64,000 bases of DNA from VAZQ01 sp963841105 (GTDB taxonomy: Bacteria; Pseudomonadota; Alphaproteobacteria; Rhizobiales; Xanthobacteraceae). Both the position numbers and the translations under genes were made by a program. The stretch spans positions 248,001-312,000 of the forward strand of contig CAWJCB010000024.1 of NCBI GenBank assembly GCA_963841105.1. Reading direction: 5' to 3'. The notes beneath the pieces were generated by a model. That model saw only the letters and a program-made list of their open reading frames with translations. It did not search any database and had not been told where the DNA came from. Positions 16,711-25,487 of this stretch are shown here, piece by piece. Position 1 is the stretch's first letter; the number at the start of each line of letters is the position of its first letter.

Positions 16711-17316
16711 ATGACCGACAGCATCATGTATCACGACGGGAATCGGCGACTGCAGGACCAGTTCAACAGTCGCCGGATTTCCGATCGGTTGGAGGAGAAG
16801 CTCACCCGCACGCAGTTCACGCCAAACGATAAAGCCTTCATCGAGAGCGTACCGTATTTCTTCCTTGCAACGGCGGATGCGCAGGGACGGCCAGATTGCT
16901 CTTACAAGGGCGGCGCGCCGGGTTTCGTGCGCATCACCGGACCATCCGAGCTCGCATTTCCCGACTACGACGGCAACGGCATGTTCAAGAGCCTGGGCAA
17001 TATTCTCGTCAACTCCAGCACCGGACTGCTGTTCATCGCCATGCACGGCAAACCGCAGCGCCTGCGCGTCAACGGCGAGGCAAGCGTGAGCGATCGTGAT
17101 CCGCTCCTGGTCCAGACCGTCGGCGCACAACTCATCGTCCGTGTTGCCGCGCGGGCAATTTTTCCGAACTGCCCGCGTTATATCCCAACCATGCAGTTGA
17201 ACGAACCTTCGATCTACGCGCCGCGTGCCGGCTGCGAAGCGCCAGAGCCGGCGTGGAAGGATTTCGCGGATTTCAGGGACTGCGTGCACCCACGCCAACC
17301 GACCTTCAAGGGCTGA
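16711..17316 (+). CDS. Pyridoxamine-phosphate-oxidase-like flavin-binding protein
   Basis: 201 aa from ATG 16711 with GGAGG seven bases upstream. The split-barrel FMN-binding fold of the PPOX superfamily is indicated by FIESVPYFFLATADAQGRPD, then GPSELAFPDYDGNGMFKSLG and NPNVG-like ILVNSSTGLLFIAM, then RVNGEAS. This matches the PNPOx-related group often annotated as FMN-binding pyridoxamine 5'-phosphate oxidase family, whose members reduce or bind diverse substrates rather than make PLP. Its start codon is only 32 bp from that of the divergent membrane protein, so both ribosome binding sites share this short interval and the promoters must overlap coding sequence or each other. Confidence 0.85.
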   Translation: MTDSIMYHDGNRRLQDQFNSRRISDRLEEKLTRTQFTPNDKAFIESVPYFFLATADAQGRPDCSYKGGAPGFVRITGPSELAFPDYDGNGMFKSLGNILVNSSTGLLFIAMHGKPQRLRVNGEASVSDRDPLLVQTVGAQLIVRVAARAIFPNCPRYIPTMQLNEPSIYAPRAGCEAPEPAWKDFADFRDCVHPRQPTFKG

Positions 17317-17349
17317 TCGGCGCCGTTGAGGCGAGCTGGTTCACCGGCT

Positions 17350-17847
17350 TCACTTCACCGGCATCACATCAAATAATCCGTCCGCCTTCATCACTGCCTC
17401 GTATCGGCCGCGGGCATCCAACGTTTTATTCCAATCGGCCAGCTTCGGAAGCCAGCTGTCGGCCACCGTATATTTCATGGATTCGTCGGTCTGCTTGTGA
17501 CGGATGATGATGACGGCCATAGCGCCCGCAGAAGCCTTGCCGGATACGACCTGTAGCGTACGTTGCCCTACACTGGCTACCGTGGCGATTGCCACGCCAT
17601 CGGCCACGCAGGCACAGGGGGCCTTGTCGCTGTCGTAATAGATGACGCTCACCTCCCGTGCCTTCGCATTGAGCCGTTGAAGGGCGTCGAGACCAATCCG
17701 AATACCGACAGGAATGAAGGCGCCAAAGCCGCCGTGAACGCGAGCGCCAAGTGCGACCCATTCATCGGGTGTCTCGGCACGTGCGGCCGTTGCAAGTCCG
17801 CTCACGGCTGCAAGCAGCGCGAACGCCAGCAAATTCAAAGGCATCAT
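17350..17847 (-). CDS. Secreted FmdE-domain protein
   Basis: 165 aa with a Sec signal peptide (residues 1-24, cleavage near ARAE). The mature part resembles the formylmethanofuran dehydrogenase subunit E (FmdE) domain: ARVHGGFGAFIPVGIRIGLD, then CACVADGVAIATVASVGQRT and VSGKASAGAMAVII. In FmdE proteins the HGH and Cys residues bind metal; here the first block reads HGGFG and the second keeps two cysteines (CAC). There are no methanofuran genes nearby, so this is a stand-alone periplasmic relative and may be a metal- or thiol-binding protein. It is convergent with the PPOX gene. Function unknown. Confidence 0.75.
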   Translation of the reverse strand: MMPLNLLAFALLAAVSGLATAARAETPDEWVALGARVHGGFGAFIPVGIRIGLDALQRLNAKAREVSVIYYDSDKAPCACVADGVAIATVASVGQRTLQVVSGKASAGAMAVIIIRHKQTDESMKYTVADSWLPKLADWNKTLDARGRYEAVMKADGLFDVMPVK

Positions 17848-17866
17848 TCTGGATGTCTCACATTTA

Positions 17867-17943
17867 CATTCCGGGTTCGCCGCCCGCAGGCAAGTTTACG
17901 CAGGCTGCGTAAGCCTGCCTGCGTTGTCGCCCCGGAATGACAG
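17867..17943. repeat. Intergenic inverted repeat with CATTCCGGG/CCCGGAATG ends
   Basis: A 77-bp element bounded by CATTCCGGG and CCCGGAATGACAG, with internal pairing (cgcaggca...tgcctgcg around ttacgcaggctgcgtaa). The same end sequences bound the element at 58997-59070, so at least two copies of one family exist in the window. It lies downstream of the MHS transporter gene and could end its transcript. Confidence 0.85.
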
Positions 17944-18010
17944 CGAGTGAATGACGGCGTCGGAAGACAGAACAATCGCGCGCGAGCCTCGCAAGTCATG
18001 CGGTCTGTCA

Positions 18011-19342
18011 TCAACGCTCCACCTGCCCGGTTCCCTCCAGGTATCCGTATTTGCGGGTGTCCGGCATGATCAGAGAGGCGGCGAGGCCAATGGCGACTAT
18101 GCCGGCGACATACCAGGCAAACCATGGCTCCCGGCCCGCCGACTTGAGCCACAGCGCCACGTATTCGGCTGTGCCGCCGAACGCCGCGTTGGCGACCGCG
18201 TAGGTGAAGCCCACCCCAAGCGCGCGCACCTCCGCCGGGAATAACTCAGCCTTCACCACGCCGCTGATCGACGTATAGAAACTCCCGATCATGAGCGCGA
18301 TCAAGACAAAGGTGAACGCCGCATAGGCGCTGGTGACGCTGCCAAGCACAAACAGCAGAGGTGCCGCGGCCAGCGTCCCCAAGGCGGTAAAAAGGATCAT
18401 GTTGGTTTTGCGCCCGATCCTGTCGGAAAGCGCTCCAAACGCGGGCTGCATCAGCATGAAAACGATCAAGACTATCGTCATCACGAAGGTAACAATCCGG
18501 GCGTCCATCTGCGCCGTGTTGACCAGATATTTCTGCATGTATGTGGTGAAGGTGTAAAAGTAGAGCGAGCCGCCCATGGTGAAGGCAAGCACGAGGAGCA
18601 CGGCACGCGGATGATTTCGCAGCAGTCCAGATAGCGACCCGGCTTCTTTACGGTGCATCGTCTCCGCGGACGCGGTCTCGGCGAGTGAACGGCGTAGATA
18701 CATGGCGACAACGGCCGCCACTGCCCCAATCACGAACGGAATGCGCCACCCCCAGGCTTTCAACTCGTCGGTGCTCAGGACGGCCTGGAGCACCGCAAGC
18801 ACGAGAAGGGCCAGCAACTGCCCGCCGATCAGCGTCACATACTGGAACGAAGAGTAGAAGCCCCGATTGCCTTTGGATGCGACCTCACTCATGTAAGTTG
18901 CAGCTGTGCCATATTCACCACCGACTGAGAGACCTTGGACCAGACGGGCAAGCAGCAGACAAAATGGCGCCAGCGCGCCGATGGTCGCGTGGGTCGGCAT
19001 CACCGCAATCGTGAGCGATCCCGCGCACATCATCAGGACCGAGATGATCATTGAAGTGCGCCGCCCATGCCGGTCGGCGACCCAACCAAACAGCCAGCCT
19101 CCCAGAGGCCGCATGAAGAAGCCCACCGCAAAAATTCCGGCGGTTGCGAGAAGCTGGCTGGTCGGATCGCCGCTGGGAAAGAAAGCCGACGCAAAATAGA
19201 TCGAAGTGAAGGCGTAAGCGTAGAAATCGTACCACTCGACGAGGTTGCCCGAGGATGCGCCAACGATGGCGATGATCCGCCGCCGCCGATCCTTTGCTGT
19301 GTCGGCTCCAGTAACAGGGATGGAAATGTCGATAGCGCTCAT
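18011..19342 (-). CDS. MHS-family MFS transporter (alpha-ketoglutarate/dicarboxylate permease type)
   Basis: 443 aa with twelve predicted membrane helices, starting at ATG 19342, which has GGGAGGA upstream; the longer frame to 19420 has no such site. Metabolite:H+ symporter signatures: ASSGNLVEWYDFYAYAFTSI at the N-terminus, RPLGGWLFGWVADRHGRRTS in loop 2-3, LARLVQGLSVGGEYGTAATY in helix 4, and a second half with GALSDRIGRKTN. These are proton-coupled importers of organic acids such as 2-oxoglutarate, shikimate or citrate. It follows the alpha/beta hydrolase by 81 bp on the same strand and may import its substrate or ferry its product. Exact substrate not determinable. Confidence 0.9.
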   Translation of the reverse strand: MSAIDISIPVTGADTAKDRRRRIIAIVGASSGNLVEWYDFYAYAFTSIYFASAFFPSGDPTSQLLATAGIFAVGFFMRPLGGWLFGWVADRHGRRTSMIISVLMMCAGSLTIAVMPTHATIGALAPFCLLLARLVQGLSVGGEYGTAATYMSEVASKGNRGFYSSFQYVTLIGGQLLALLVLAVLQAVLSTDELKAWGWRIPFVIGAVAAVVAMYLRRSLAETASAETMHRKEAGSLSGLLRNHPRAVLLVLAFTMGGSLYFYTFTTYMQKYLVNTAQMDARIVTFVMTIVLIVFMLMQPAFGALSDRIGRKTNMILFTALGTLAAAPLLFVLGSVTSAYAAFTFVLIALMIGSFYTSISGVVKAELFPAEVRALGVGFTYAVANAAFGGTAEYVALWLKSAGREPWFAWYVAGIVAIGLAASLIMPDTRKYGYLEGTGQVER

Positions 19343-19423
19343 GGTCGTCCTCCCGCAGGCACGATGGGCTTTCAGCCGTTTTCTTCCAAAGGGCAGAACC
19401 CCGCAAGAATTATGCTTCAAGAA

Positions 19424-20347
19424 TTATGCTTTGAGAAACTCGCAGACGCACGCGATCTGTTCGGCGCGCATGAGCGGCGGCGCATGGCCGCACCCCGCCA
19501 TCTCGACGATCCTCGCCCGCGGGTTGCGGCGCACCATGTCCCTTGCAAGGTCGCCCGGCAGCAAATCCGAATCCTCGCCTCGGATCACGAGGATTGGGAC
19601 TTCGATGGCCGCCCAGTACTTCCACAGATCGAGGCTGTACTGCCAGGGATTGCGAAAGGCGCGCACGATCTGCGGATCGCAGAGCATGACGTAGCGCTCG
19701 CGGCTCGCATGCCACGCCACACTATGGCGTGTGATGTGCGTCCAGCGCTCATCCGGCAAATCCCCAAAAGGGGCGAGAACTTCGCGAAAGTAAGCCTCTG
19801 CCTCCCCGAGGTCGCGGAAGCCGGGCGGCATGGCGCTGAGATAGGTCCCGATGCGCGCCAATCCCCGCCAGGGCAGAAAAGGCCCGATGTCGTTGACCAC
19901 CAGGCGGCGGAAGGCGTTTCCGGGAAGGCCCGCCATGACCATGCCGATGAGCCCCCCAAGGGACGTTCCGACGAAGTCCACCTCCTCGATGTCCAGCCGC
20001 GCCATGAGCGCGTTCAAGTCGGCGCAGTATTGCGGAAGCGCATACTCGTTCGGATTGCGCAGCCTGCCGCTGCGGCCCCGGCCGACGAGATCCGGACAGA
20101 CCACGCGTCGTCCCATCGCGGCAAGCGCCGCCGCCAGGTAATCGAAATCCCGTCCTTGCCGGCTGAGCCCGTGAACGCACAAGACGGGAACGCGCGCGTC
20201 TTGCGGACCCCACTCCACGTAAGCCATCTCGTGGAAGCCGGTGAGAGAAAGGCCAAGGATGCTCCCCGTCCGATCCGGTTGGGGATCGAGCTCAGGGTCT
20301 TCTTTTTGCGCGCCCATTTTTTGCGCGGTCATGGAGCCGGAAAACAT
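19424..20347 (-). CDS. Alpha/beta hydrolase
   Basis: About 307 aa. Core motifs: VLCVHGLSRQGRDFDYLAAA (oxyanion hole HG), VCPDLVGRGRSGR, DFVGTSLGGLIGMVMAG (nucleophile Ser in GTSLGG), VIRGEDSDLLP (acid) and GCGHAPPLM (His). The family covers esterases, C-C bond hydrolases and lactonases; nothing here fixes the substrate. The start is uncertain: ATG 20347 lies about 13 bases after GGAGG, ATG 20332 is the next candidate, and the open frame continues upstream into the CoA-transferase gene. Same strand and 76 bp after the CoA-transferase, so probably part of the phaE-phaC transcription unit. Confidence 0.85.
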   Translation of the reverse strand: MFSGSMTAQKMGAQKEDPELDPQPDRTGSILGLSLTGFHEMAYVEWGPQDARVPVLCVHGLSRQGRDFDYLAAALAAMGRRVVCPDLVGRGRSGRLRNPNEYALPQYCADLNALMARLDIEEVDFVGTSLGGLIGMVMAGLPGNAFRRLVVNDIGPFLPWRGLARIGTYLSAMPPGFRDLGEAEAYFREVLAPFGDLPDERWTHITRHSVAWHASRERYVMLCDPQIVRAFRNPWQYSLDLWKYWAAIEVPILVIRGEDSDLLPGDLARDMVRRNPRARIVEMAGCGHAPPLMRAEQIACVCEFLKA

Positions 20348-20423
20348 CAAGCCGCCGATCCTCCACGGTGCAAGAGGCAGTGCATCATGAGGCAGGGGAG
20401 CCTTGAAACCCGGCCCTTCACAA

Positions 20424-22367
20424 TCAGGGGCGCGATTGGGCGGTGCTGAAAACCTGGGCTTCGGCCCAGGTCTCGAACACATGCGGCGCGAGGTTGCGCT
20501 CGGCAAGTGCGGCGCCGAGCTTCAATCGCATGAATGCACTCGTGGTGTAGCGGGACGCGCTCGAATAGTACCGGTTCTGCATGTACGTGATCATAGAGAA
20601 ATAGGCGTCGCTGACCATCGGATCGAGATAGAACCCGTCATAGTTGGCGACGAGCGCAACCTTGCGGCCAATCGCCTTGCAGCGCGCCTCCATCTCGCGG
20701 CGGATGAGGTTGACGTCGGCTACGGTTCGGACCTGGAACCCCTCGAAATTGATGAAGATCGTGTTGCGCGTTTGGTCGAATGAGATGCGCTCGGCGAGGC
20801 TCAAGCCGAGCAACAGCTGCTCCAGGCCCATCGGTTCCGGCTTGAAAATCAGCGGGTTCATGGGCCGCGGGTTGCTCACGATGGGCTTGAACGTCATATG
20901 CGCCAGGATATCCTTTTCCAGGTCGATCCCTGGAGCGATTTCAATGAGCTCCATGCCGTCGGACGTTCTCTGGAAGACGCACCGCTCGGTCACATAATAT
21001 ACGGGCTGGCTCATCCCAGCAGCGTAGGCGCCGCTAAAGGTGATCTGCTCGACTTTCTCGATGAACTTCGGCGCGCCGCCTTCGCTCGCAATGACAAGCT
21101 CGCGGTCCGCGACTTCAATCTTAAGGCCGCCGGCGGTGAACGTGCCGGCAAAGAGCAGCTTCTTGGCGTTCTGCGAGATGTTGATGAAGCCGCCGGCGCC
21201 GGCCAGCCTGCGCCCAAACCGGCTGACATTGACGTTTCCATCGCGGTCGGCCTGTGCCATGCCAAGGCACGCGAGATCGAGGCCGCCGCCGTCGTAAAAG
21301 TCAAATTGCTGGTTCTGCTGGATTACCGCTTCAGGGTTGAGCACGGCGCCGAAGTCAAGGCCGCCCTGCGGAATGCCGCCGACGATGCCTGGCTCGGCGG
21401 TGAGCGTTACGTATTTGAGGATGCGTTCCTCCGCGGCCACCGACGCGACCCCCTCGGGCATTCCGATGCCCAGGTTCACGACACCCCCGAGCGGCAGATC
21501 GAAAGCGCAACGGCGCGCGATGATTTTGCGCTCATCAAGCGCCATCGGCTCGATGCGGTCGAGCGGGACGCGCTGGCGGCCGGAGAAGGCATGGTTATAG
21601 GGCGTGCCGTAGGTCTGGAAGTGATTCCGGGCTTCGCCCAGCACGACGCAATCGACCAGTATCCCGGGCACCTGGACCTCGCGCGGATTGAGAGAATCGG
21701 CGGCCGCGATGCGCTCGACCTGCGCAATGACAAAGCCGCGAGAGTTCTTCGCGGCCATGGCAGCGGCGAGATTGTCCAGCGTGAGCGCCTCACGCTCCAT
21801 GGTAATGTTGCCGTTGGGATCGCTGGTGGTGCCGCGGATGAACGCGATGTTGATCGGGAACGCCTTGTAACGCAGCCATTCCTCCCCATCGATCTCCATA
21901 AGCTCAACCAGATCCTCCGTCGTCGCGCTGTTGATCTTACCGCCCTGCACGCGCGGATCGACGAAGGTGCGCAACCCCACCTTTGTGATCGTCCCGGGGC
22001 GGCGGGCGGCAATCTCTCGGTATAGGTGCGAGATGCAGCCCAGGGGAAGATTGTAAGCCTCGATCTCGTTGTTCAAGGCGAGCGCGCATATTTTCGGCAC
22101 CAGGCTCCAATGGCCGCCCACGACCCGCTTGAGCAGGCCCTTGTGGGCCAAGCAGTTGAGCCCGCGGTCCTTGCCGTCCCCGGGCGCCGCGGCAAACATC
22201 AGCGTGAGACCGGACGGGTGACGTTCCTTGAGGAAGCGGCGCTCGAGGGCAAGAATGAGCTCGTCCGGCGTGCCGATGCCGACGAAGCCCGAGACGCACA
22301 CCGTATCGCCGTCGCGGATGATGGCCGCGGCTTCGTCGGCGGAAACGATCTTGTTCTTGAGCGCCAT
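20424..22367 (-). CDS. Acyl-CoA:carboxylate CoA-transferase, long form
   Basis: 647 aa. Two Rossmann-like class I CoA-transferase halves are fused in one chain: the N-terminal half begins ADEAAAIIRDGDTVCVSGFV, and the second half has LPLGGVVNLGIGMPEGVASV and TAEPGIVGGIPQGGLDFGAV, where the Glu (about residue 325) should form the glutamyl-CoA thioester. This is the PCT/YdiF (propionate or acetate CoA-transferase) group, normally 510-540 residues. The extra 110-130 residues at the C-terminus (from about FKPEPMGLEQLLLGLSLAER) look like a small separate domain that I cannot name. The start lies four bases after the phaC stop, so it is co-translated with the PHA synthase and likely supplies or recycles hydroxyacyl-CoA. 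Confidence 0.88.
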   Translation of the reverse strand: MALKNKIVSADEAAAIIRDGDTVCVSGFVGIGTPDELILALERRFLKERHPSGLTLMFAAAPGDGKDRGLNCLAHKGLLKRVVGGHWSLVPKICALALNNEIEAYNLPLGCISHLYREIAARRPGTITKVGLRTFVDPRVQGGKINSATTEDLVELMEIDGEEWLRYKAFPINIAFIRGTTSDPNGNITMEREALTLDNLAAAMAAKNSRGFVIAQVERIAAADSLNPREVQVPGILVDCVVLGEARNHFQTYGTPYNHAFSGRQRVPLDRIEPMALDERKIIARRCAFDLPLGGVVNLGIGMPEGVASVAAEERILKYVTLTAEPGIVGGIPQGGLDFGAVLNPEAVIQQNQQFDFYDGGGLDLACLGMAQADRDGNVNVSRFGRRLAGAGGFINISQNAKKLLFAGTFTAGGLKIEVADRELVIASEGGAPKFIEKVEQITFSGAYAAGMSQPVYYVTERCVFQRTSDGMELIEIAPGIDLEKDILAHMTFKPIVSNPRPMNPLIFKPEPMGLEQLLLGLSLAERISFDQTRNTIFINFEGFQVRTVADVNLIRREMEARCKAIGRKVALVANYDGFYLDPMVSDAYFSMITYMQNRYYSSASRYTTSAFMRLKLGAALAERNLAPHVFETWAEAQVFSTAQSRP

Positions 22368-22371
22368 CCCC

Positions 22372-23514
22372 CTACTGTCTCTCCACCAGCCACCCGGCGA
22401 TTCCCGAGCCGAGCAGGGCCTGCGACTTGCCGCCCACGAATACGCCTACGTGCCCTCCCGGCAGCGCCAGCTCGCAATAGTCCTTTGTGCCCACCTTCGT
22501 TCCCAACGCCCGCGATGTCGCCGGAGGAATGATGTGGTCGTCCTTGGCGTACACGTTGAGGACCGGCATCGTGATGTTGCGCAGGTTGACCTTCACCCCA
22601 TTGATCGTGAATTCGTTTTTGATGAGCTTGTTGTCCTGATAGAGCTCCTTGAGCCACTGCTTGGCCGCTTCGCCAGGATGATGCGGGCGGTCCGCGATCC
22701 ATTTCTCCATCCGCAGAAAGTTCAGGAACTTCTTCTCGTCGTCCATCACTTCCAGCATGTCGAGATTGTACTTCATCAGCGTGCGCATCGGCGTCATCAT
22801 CGAGAACACCGAGCCCATGAACTCGCCGGGGAGATTGCCGTAGGCATCGATCAGACGGTCGATATCTTCCGGCGCGAGGCTGCGCGTCCAGATGTTGATG
22901 AAGCCGTGACCAAGCCGCTTCTCGAGCGTGTCGCCGTGAAAATCGATCGGGGTAATGGTGAGCACGAGCGTCTTGACCGCTGCAGGATGCAGCGCCGCAT
23001 AGCACGTGGTGAACACGCCGCCTTCGCAGATGCCCAGGAGACTTATTTTATCGAGGTTGTGCCGCTCGCAGATGACCTGCACGCAGTCCGCCAGATATCC
23101 GTCGATGTAATCATCGAGCGTAAGCCATCGATCGGCGCGCGAGGGATTGCCCCAATCGACGACATAGAGGTCAACGCCAAGCTTCAGCAGGTTGCGAACG
23201 AGAGAGCGGTCCTCCTGCAGGTCAGCCATGGTGTAGCGGCCGATGAGCCCATACACGATCAGCACCGGAGTGAGGACCTTCTTCTCGGTGAGCGCCCGAT
23301 AATGATGCAGCGTCACCTTATCCTGCCGCCACACCTCCTCCTTCGGCGTCGTCGCAATGCTCACGTCGCCATCGCGCAGCCTGGCGAATAGCTCGGCGCC
23401 CCGCGCGATCCTCTCACCAAGCATTGCCGCGTCGCTCATGACCTGCTCGGGCATGGGCGGCTTCGACGCTTCGGTGCTGCTCACTTTGGCGTTGCTCACT
23501 TTGGCGTTGCTCAT
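22372..23514 (-). CDS. phaC: Class III polyhydroxyalkanoate synthase, PhaC subunit
   Basis: 380 aa, the short length of class III PhaC. Alpha/beta-hydrolase fold with the lipase-like box GICEGG (catalytic Cys about 162, where true lipases have Ser), Asp in YAKDDHIIPP (about 324) and His in LPGGHVGVFVGG (about 352). DWGNPSRADRWLTLDDYIDG is also typical of PhaC. It polymerises (R)-3-hydroxyacyl-CoA on granules together with PhaE. ATG 23514 overlaps the phaE stop (ATGA), implying translational coupling; the open frame upstream is only the phaE shadow. The N-terminus contains a perfect 15-bp tandem duplication (SNAKVSNAKVS) that may vary between strains. Confidence 0.93.
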   Translation of the reverse strand: MSNAKVSNAKVSSTEASKPPMPEQVMSDAAMLGERIARGAELFARLRDGDVSIATTPKEEVWRQDKVTLHHYRALTEKKVLTPVLIVYGLIGRYTMADLQEDRSLVRNLLKLGVDLYVVDWGNPSRADRWLTLDDYIDGYLADCVQVICERHNLDKISLLGICEGGVFTTCYAALHPAAVKTLVLTITPIDFHGDTLEKRLGHGFINIWTRSLAPEDIDRLIDAYGNLPGEFMGSVFSMMTPMRTLMKYNLDMLEVMDDEKKFLNFLRMEKWIADRPHHPGEAAKQWLKELYQDNKLIKNEFTINGVKVNLRNITMPVLNVYAKDDHIIPPATSRALGTKVGTKDYCELALPGGHVGVFVGGKSQALLGSGIAGWLVERQ

Positions 23515-24326
23515 GGCGGCGATTGTTTTGCAATTTGTTCGTTGGATGCGCGATGGCCAGCGCGCTTGAGGGCGCGCAGCTCGCGCCGGAGCTCGGTCAC
23601 CGTGCGATGCACATCGTCGAGCTCCGCTCGCGTGGGATGGCCGAACACCTCGCTGTAGAAGGCCGCAACCTCCTGCTGCGCCAGGCGCAGATCGGTGCTC
23701 GCCTTGAGGATTTCCCGCTGGCTCTTGAGATAGCTCGCGGAACGCTGAGTTTCGAGCAGGGCGGTATTCGCCGTCTCGACCCAAAGCGCGAGGATGTCAC
23801 GCCAGGAGCCGAGCGTCTCCTTGCGTTCCGCCTTTTCGTTGAGCGTTTTTGCGAAAGCGCCGGCCGCCGCCATCCAGGCTTGCAGCATGATCGTATTGTG
23901 GTCGATGCTGCGCTGGCGGAGCGCCGTCCAGGCCGTGAACAGATTGAGCAGCTTGCGCTCGTTGTCCCACACGTCAGCGAGGCGCGGCCCTTCGGCCATG
24001 CGCTGCAATGCCTCATCCATGCCGCCAAGGCTGGAAAACCAGGCGCGCGGATCGAACAGCTTGCCGAGCAGCTCGGTGACGGCAGGATCGACCTTCTCAC
24101 CCTTCTCCATGCTGCGCGTGATTGTTTGTGAGATTCCGACCGCGGATGACCACAGCTTGTCGAAAGCCTCTTTGGCGCCCGCGACACCCTGCGGATCGAA
24201 GAAGGCTGCGGGGAGGTCCATAGCCTTGGTCGGGTCCGAAAACATGCCCGGCTGTGCCGCAGCGAAGCCTTGTGCGCTGCGAGCCCACATCTGTGTCAAT
24301 GCCTGCATGTACTCGAATGGATTCAC
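23511..24326 (-). CDS. phaE: Class III polyhydroxyalkanoate synthase, PhaE subunit
   Basis: 271 aa, mostly helical, with no catalytic motif, as expected of PhaE, the non-catalytic partner required by class III PhaC. Recognisable PhaE features are the N-terminal NPFEYMQALTQMWARSAQGF, the central block LADVWDNERKLLNLFTAWTA with MLQAWMAAAGAFAKTL, and the C-terminal heptad-rich segment ending HPTRAELDDVHRTVTELRRE, where PhaE family members have PTR.E.D..h..v.eL. The stop overlaps the phaC start by four bases. Only 16 bp separate its start from the 3' end of the alcohol dehydrogenase gene upstream, so transcription may begin further up. Confidence 0.9.
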   Translation of the reverse strand: MNPFEYMQALTQMWARSAQGFAAAQPGMFSDPTKAMDLPAAFFDPQGVAGAKEAFDKLWSSAVGISQTITRSMEKGEKVDPAVTELLGKLFDPRAWFSSLGGMDEALQRMAEGPRLADVWDNERKLLNLFTAWTALRQRSIDHNTIMLQAWMAAAGAFAKTLNEKAERKETLGSWRDILALWVETANTALLETQRSASYLKSQREILKASTDLRLAQQEVAAFYSEVFGHPTRAELDDVHRTVTELRRELRALKRAGHRASNEQIAKQSPP

Positions 24327-24342
24327 GTCAGAGCACTACCAC

Positions 24343-25469
24343 TCAGAAAACCACGACTTGGCGAACCGCCCTGCCTTCGCGAAGCCGGTCAAAACCGGCG
24401 TTGATCTCCTCCAACTTGAGCCGACCGCTCATCAGGCGGTCCACGGGCAGCCTGCCGCGTCGATAGAGCTCGATATAGCGGGGCAGGTCACGCACTGGCA
24501 CGCACGTGCCGATGTAGCTTCCTTTCACCGTTCGCTCCTCAGCGACGAGGTTGACCTGAGGAAGCGCAAACGACTGATCCGGCGGCGGCAGGCCCGCGGT
24601 CACGGTCGTGCCGCCCCTTCGCGTAATCCTGTAGGCAAGGTCCATTGCGCGCACCGATCCGGCCATCTCGAACGCGAACTCGACACCGCCCTGCGTGGCA
24701 GATCTCGATCTCTTCGATCGCGTTGGGACCAGCGGGATTGAACGTATCAGTGGCTCCGAGTTGCCGCGCCAGCCCGAGCTTGTCGTCCGACAGGTCTATA
24801 GCGACGATACGACTGGCGCCCACGGCGATGGCGCCGAGAAGCGAGCTCAGACCAACGCCGCCAAGCCCGACGACGGCCACGCTGGAGCCTGCCGGCACCT
24901 TCGCCGTGTTGATCACAGCGCCCACCCCGGTCAGGACGGCGCATCCGAACAACGCGGCCTCCTCGAGCGGCAACGCCTTGTCGATTTTGACCAGCGAGCG
25001 GCGCGACAGCGTCGCATATTGCGCGAATGCCGAGACGCCGAGATGGTGATGCACCTCGTTGCCGTCGCGATGAAGGCGGCGCTTGCCGGAGAGCAGCGTG
25101 CCCGCCCCGTTGGCGGCAGCTCCCGGCTCGCACAGCGCGGGGCGGCCCTCCGCACACGGCAGACAGTGTCCGCAGCTCGGCACGAACACCATCACGACGT
25201 GATCGCCGATGGCGAGGTCCTCGACCCCTGGTCCGACCTTTTCGACCACGCCCGCAGCTTCGTGGCCAAGGACCATCGGCGTGGGCCGCGGGCGGTTACC
25301 CTCTATCACCGAGAGGTCCGAATGGCACAACCCTGCCGCCGCGATCTTCACCAGCACCTCGCCGTGCTCCGGTGGATCGAGCTTCGAGCTCCGCGATGGC
25401 CAGCGGCTTCGACTTCGCATACGGCGCTTGGAGACCCATCTTGTTAAGGACAGCGGCTTTGATCTTCAT
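24343..25469 (-). CDS. Zinc-dependent alcohol dehydrogenase, class III-like; two frame breaks
   Basis: Translation from ATG 25469 gives MKIKAAVLNKMGLQAPYAKS and continues into a medium-chain alcohol dehydrogenase: AAGLCHSDLSVIEGNRPRP, then LGHEAAGVVEKVGPGVEDL (catalytic Zn: Cys, His, Glu), the structural-Zn run FVPSCGHCLPCAEGRPALC, the NAD fold VVGLGGVGLSSLLGAIAVGA, and the C-terminal RRGRLPVDRLMSGRLKLEEI. Two frame breaks interrupt it, near 25393 (LAIAELE/LDPPEHG) and near 24703 (IEEIEI/ATQGGVEFAFEM). Removing one base at each restores a 374-aa protein of normal length. It oxidises or reduces an alcohol; substrate unknown. It is flanked by dctA and phaE on the same strand. Either a recent pseudogene or, more likely, an assembly artefact. 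Confidence 0.8.
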
Positions 25470-25487
25470 GGGAATTGCGTCTCGCTC

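Noticed and set aside
24343..25469. Alcohol dehydrogenase pseudogene
   Set aside because: Both breaks are single extra bases and all zinc ligands are intact; the same error type recurs across the window, so an assembly artefact is preferred.
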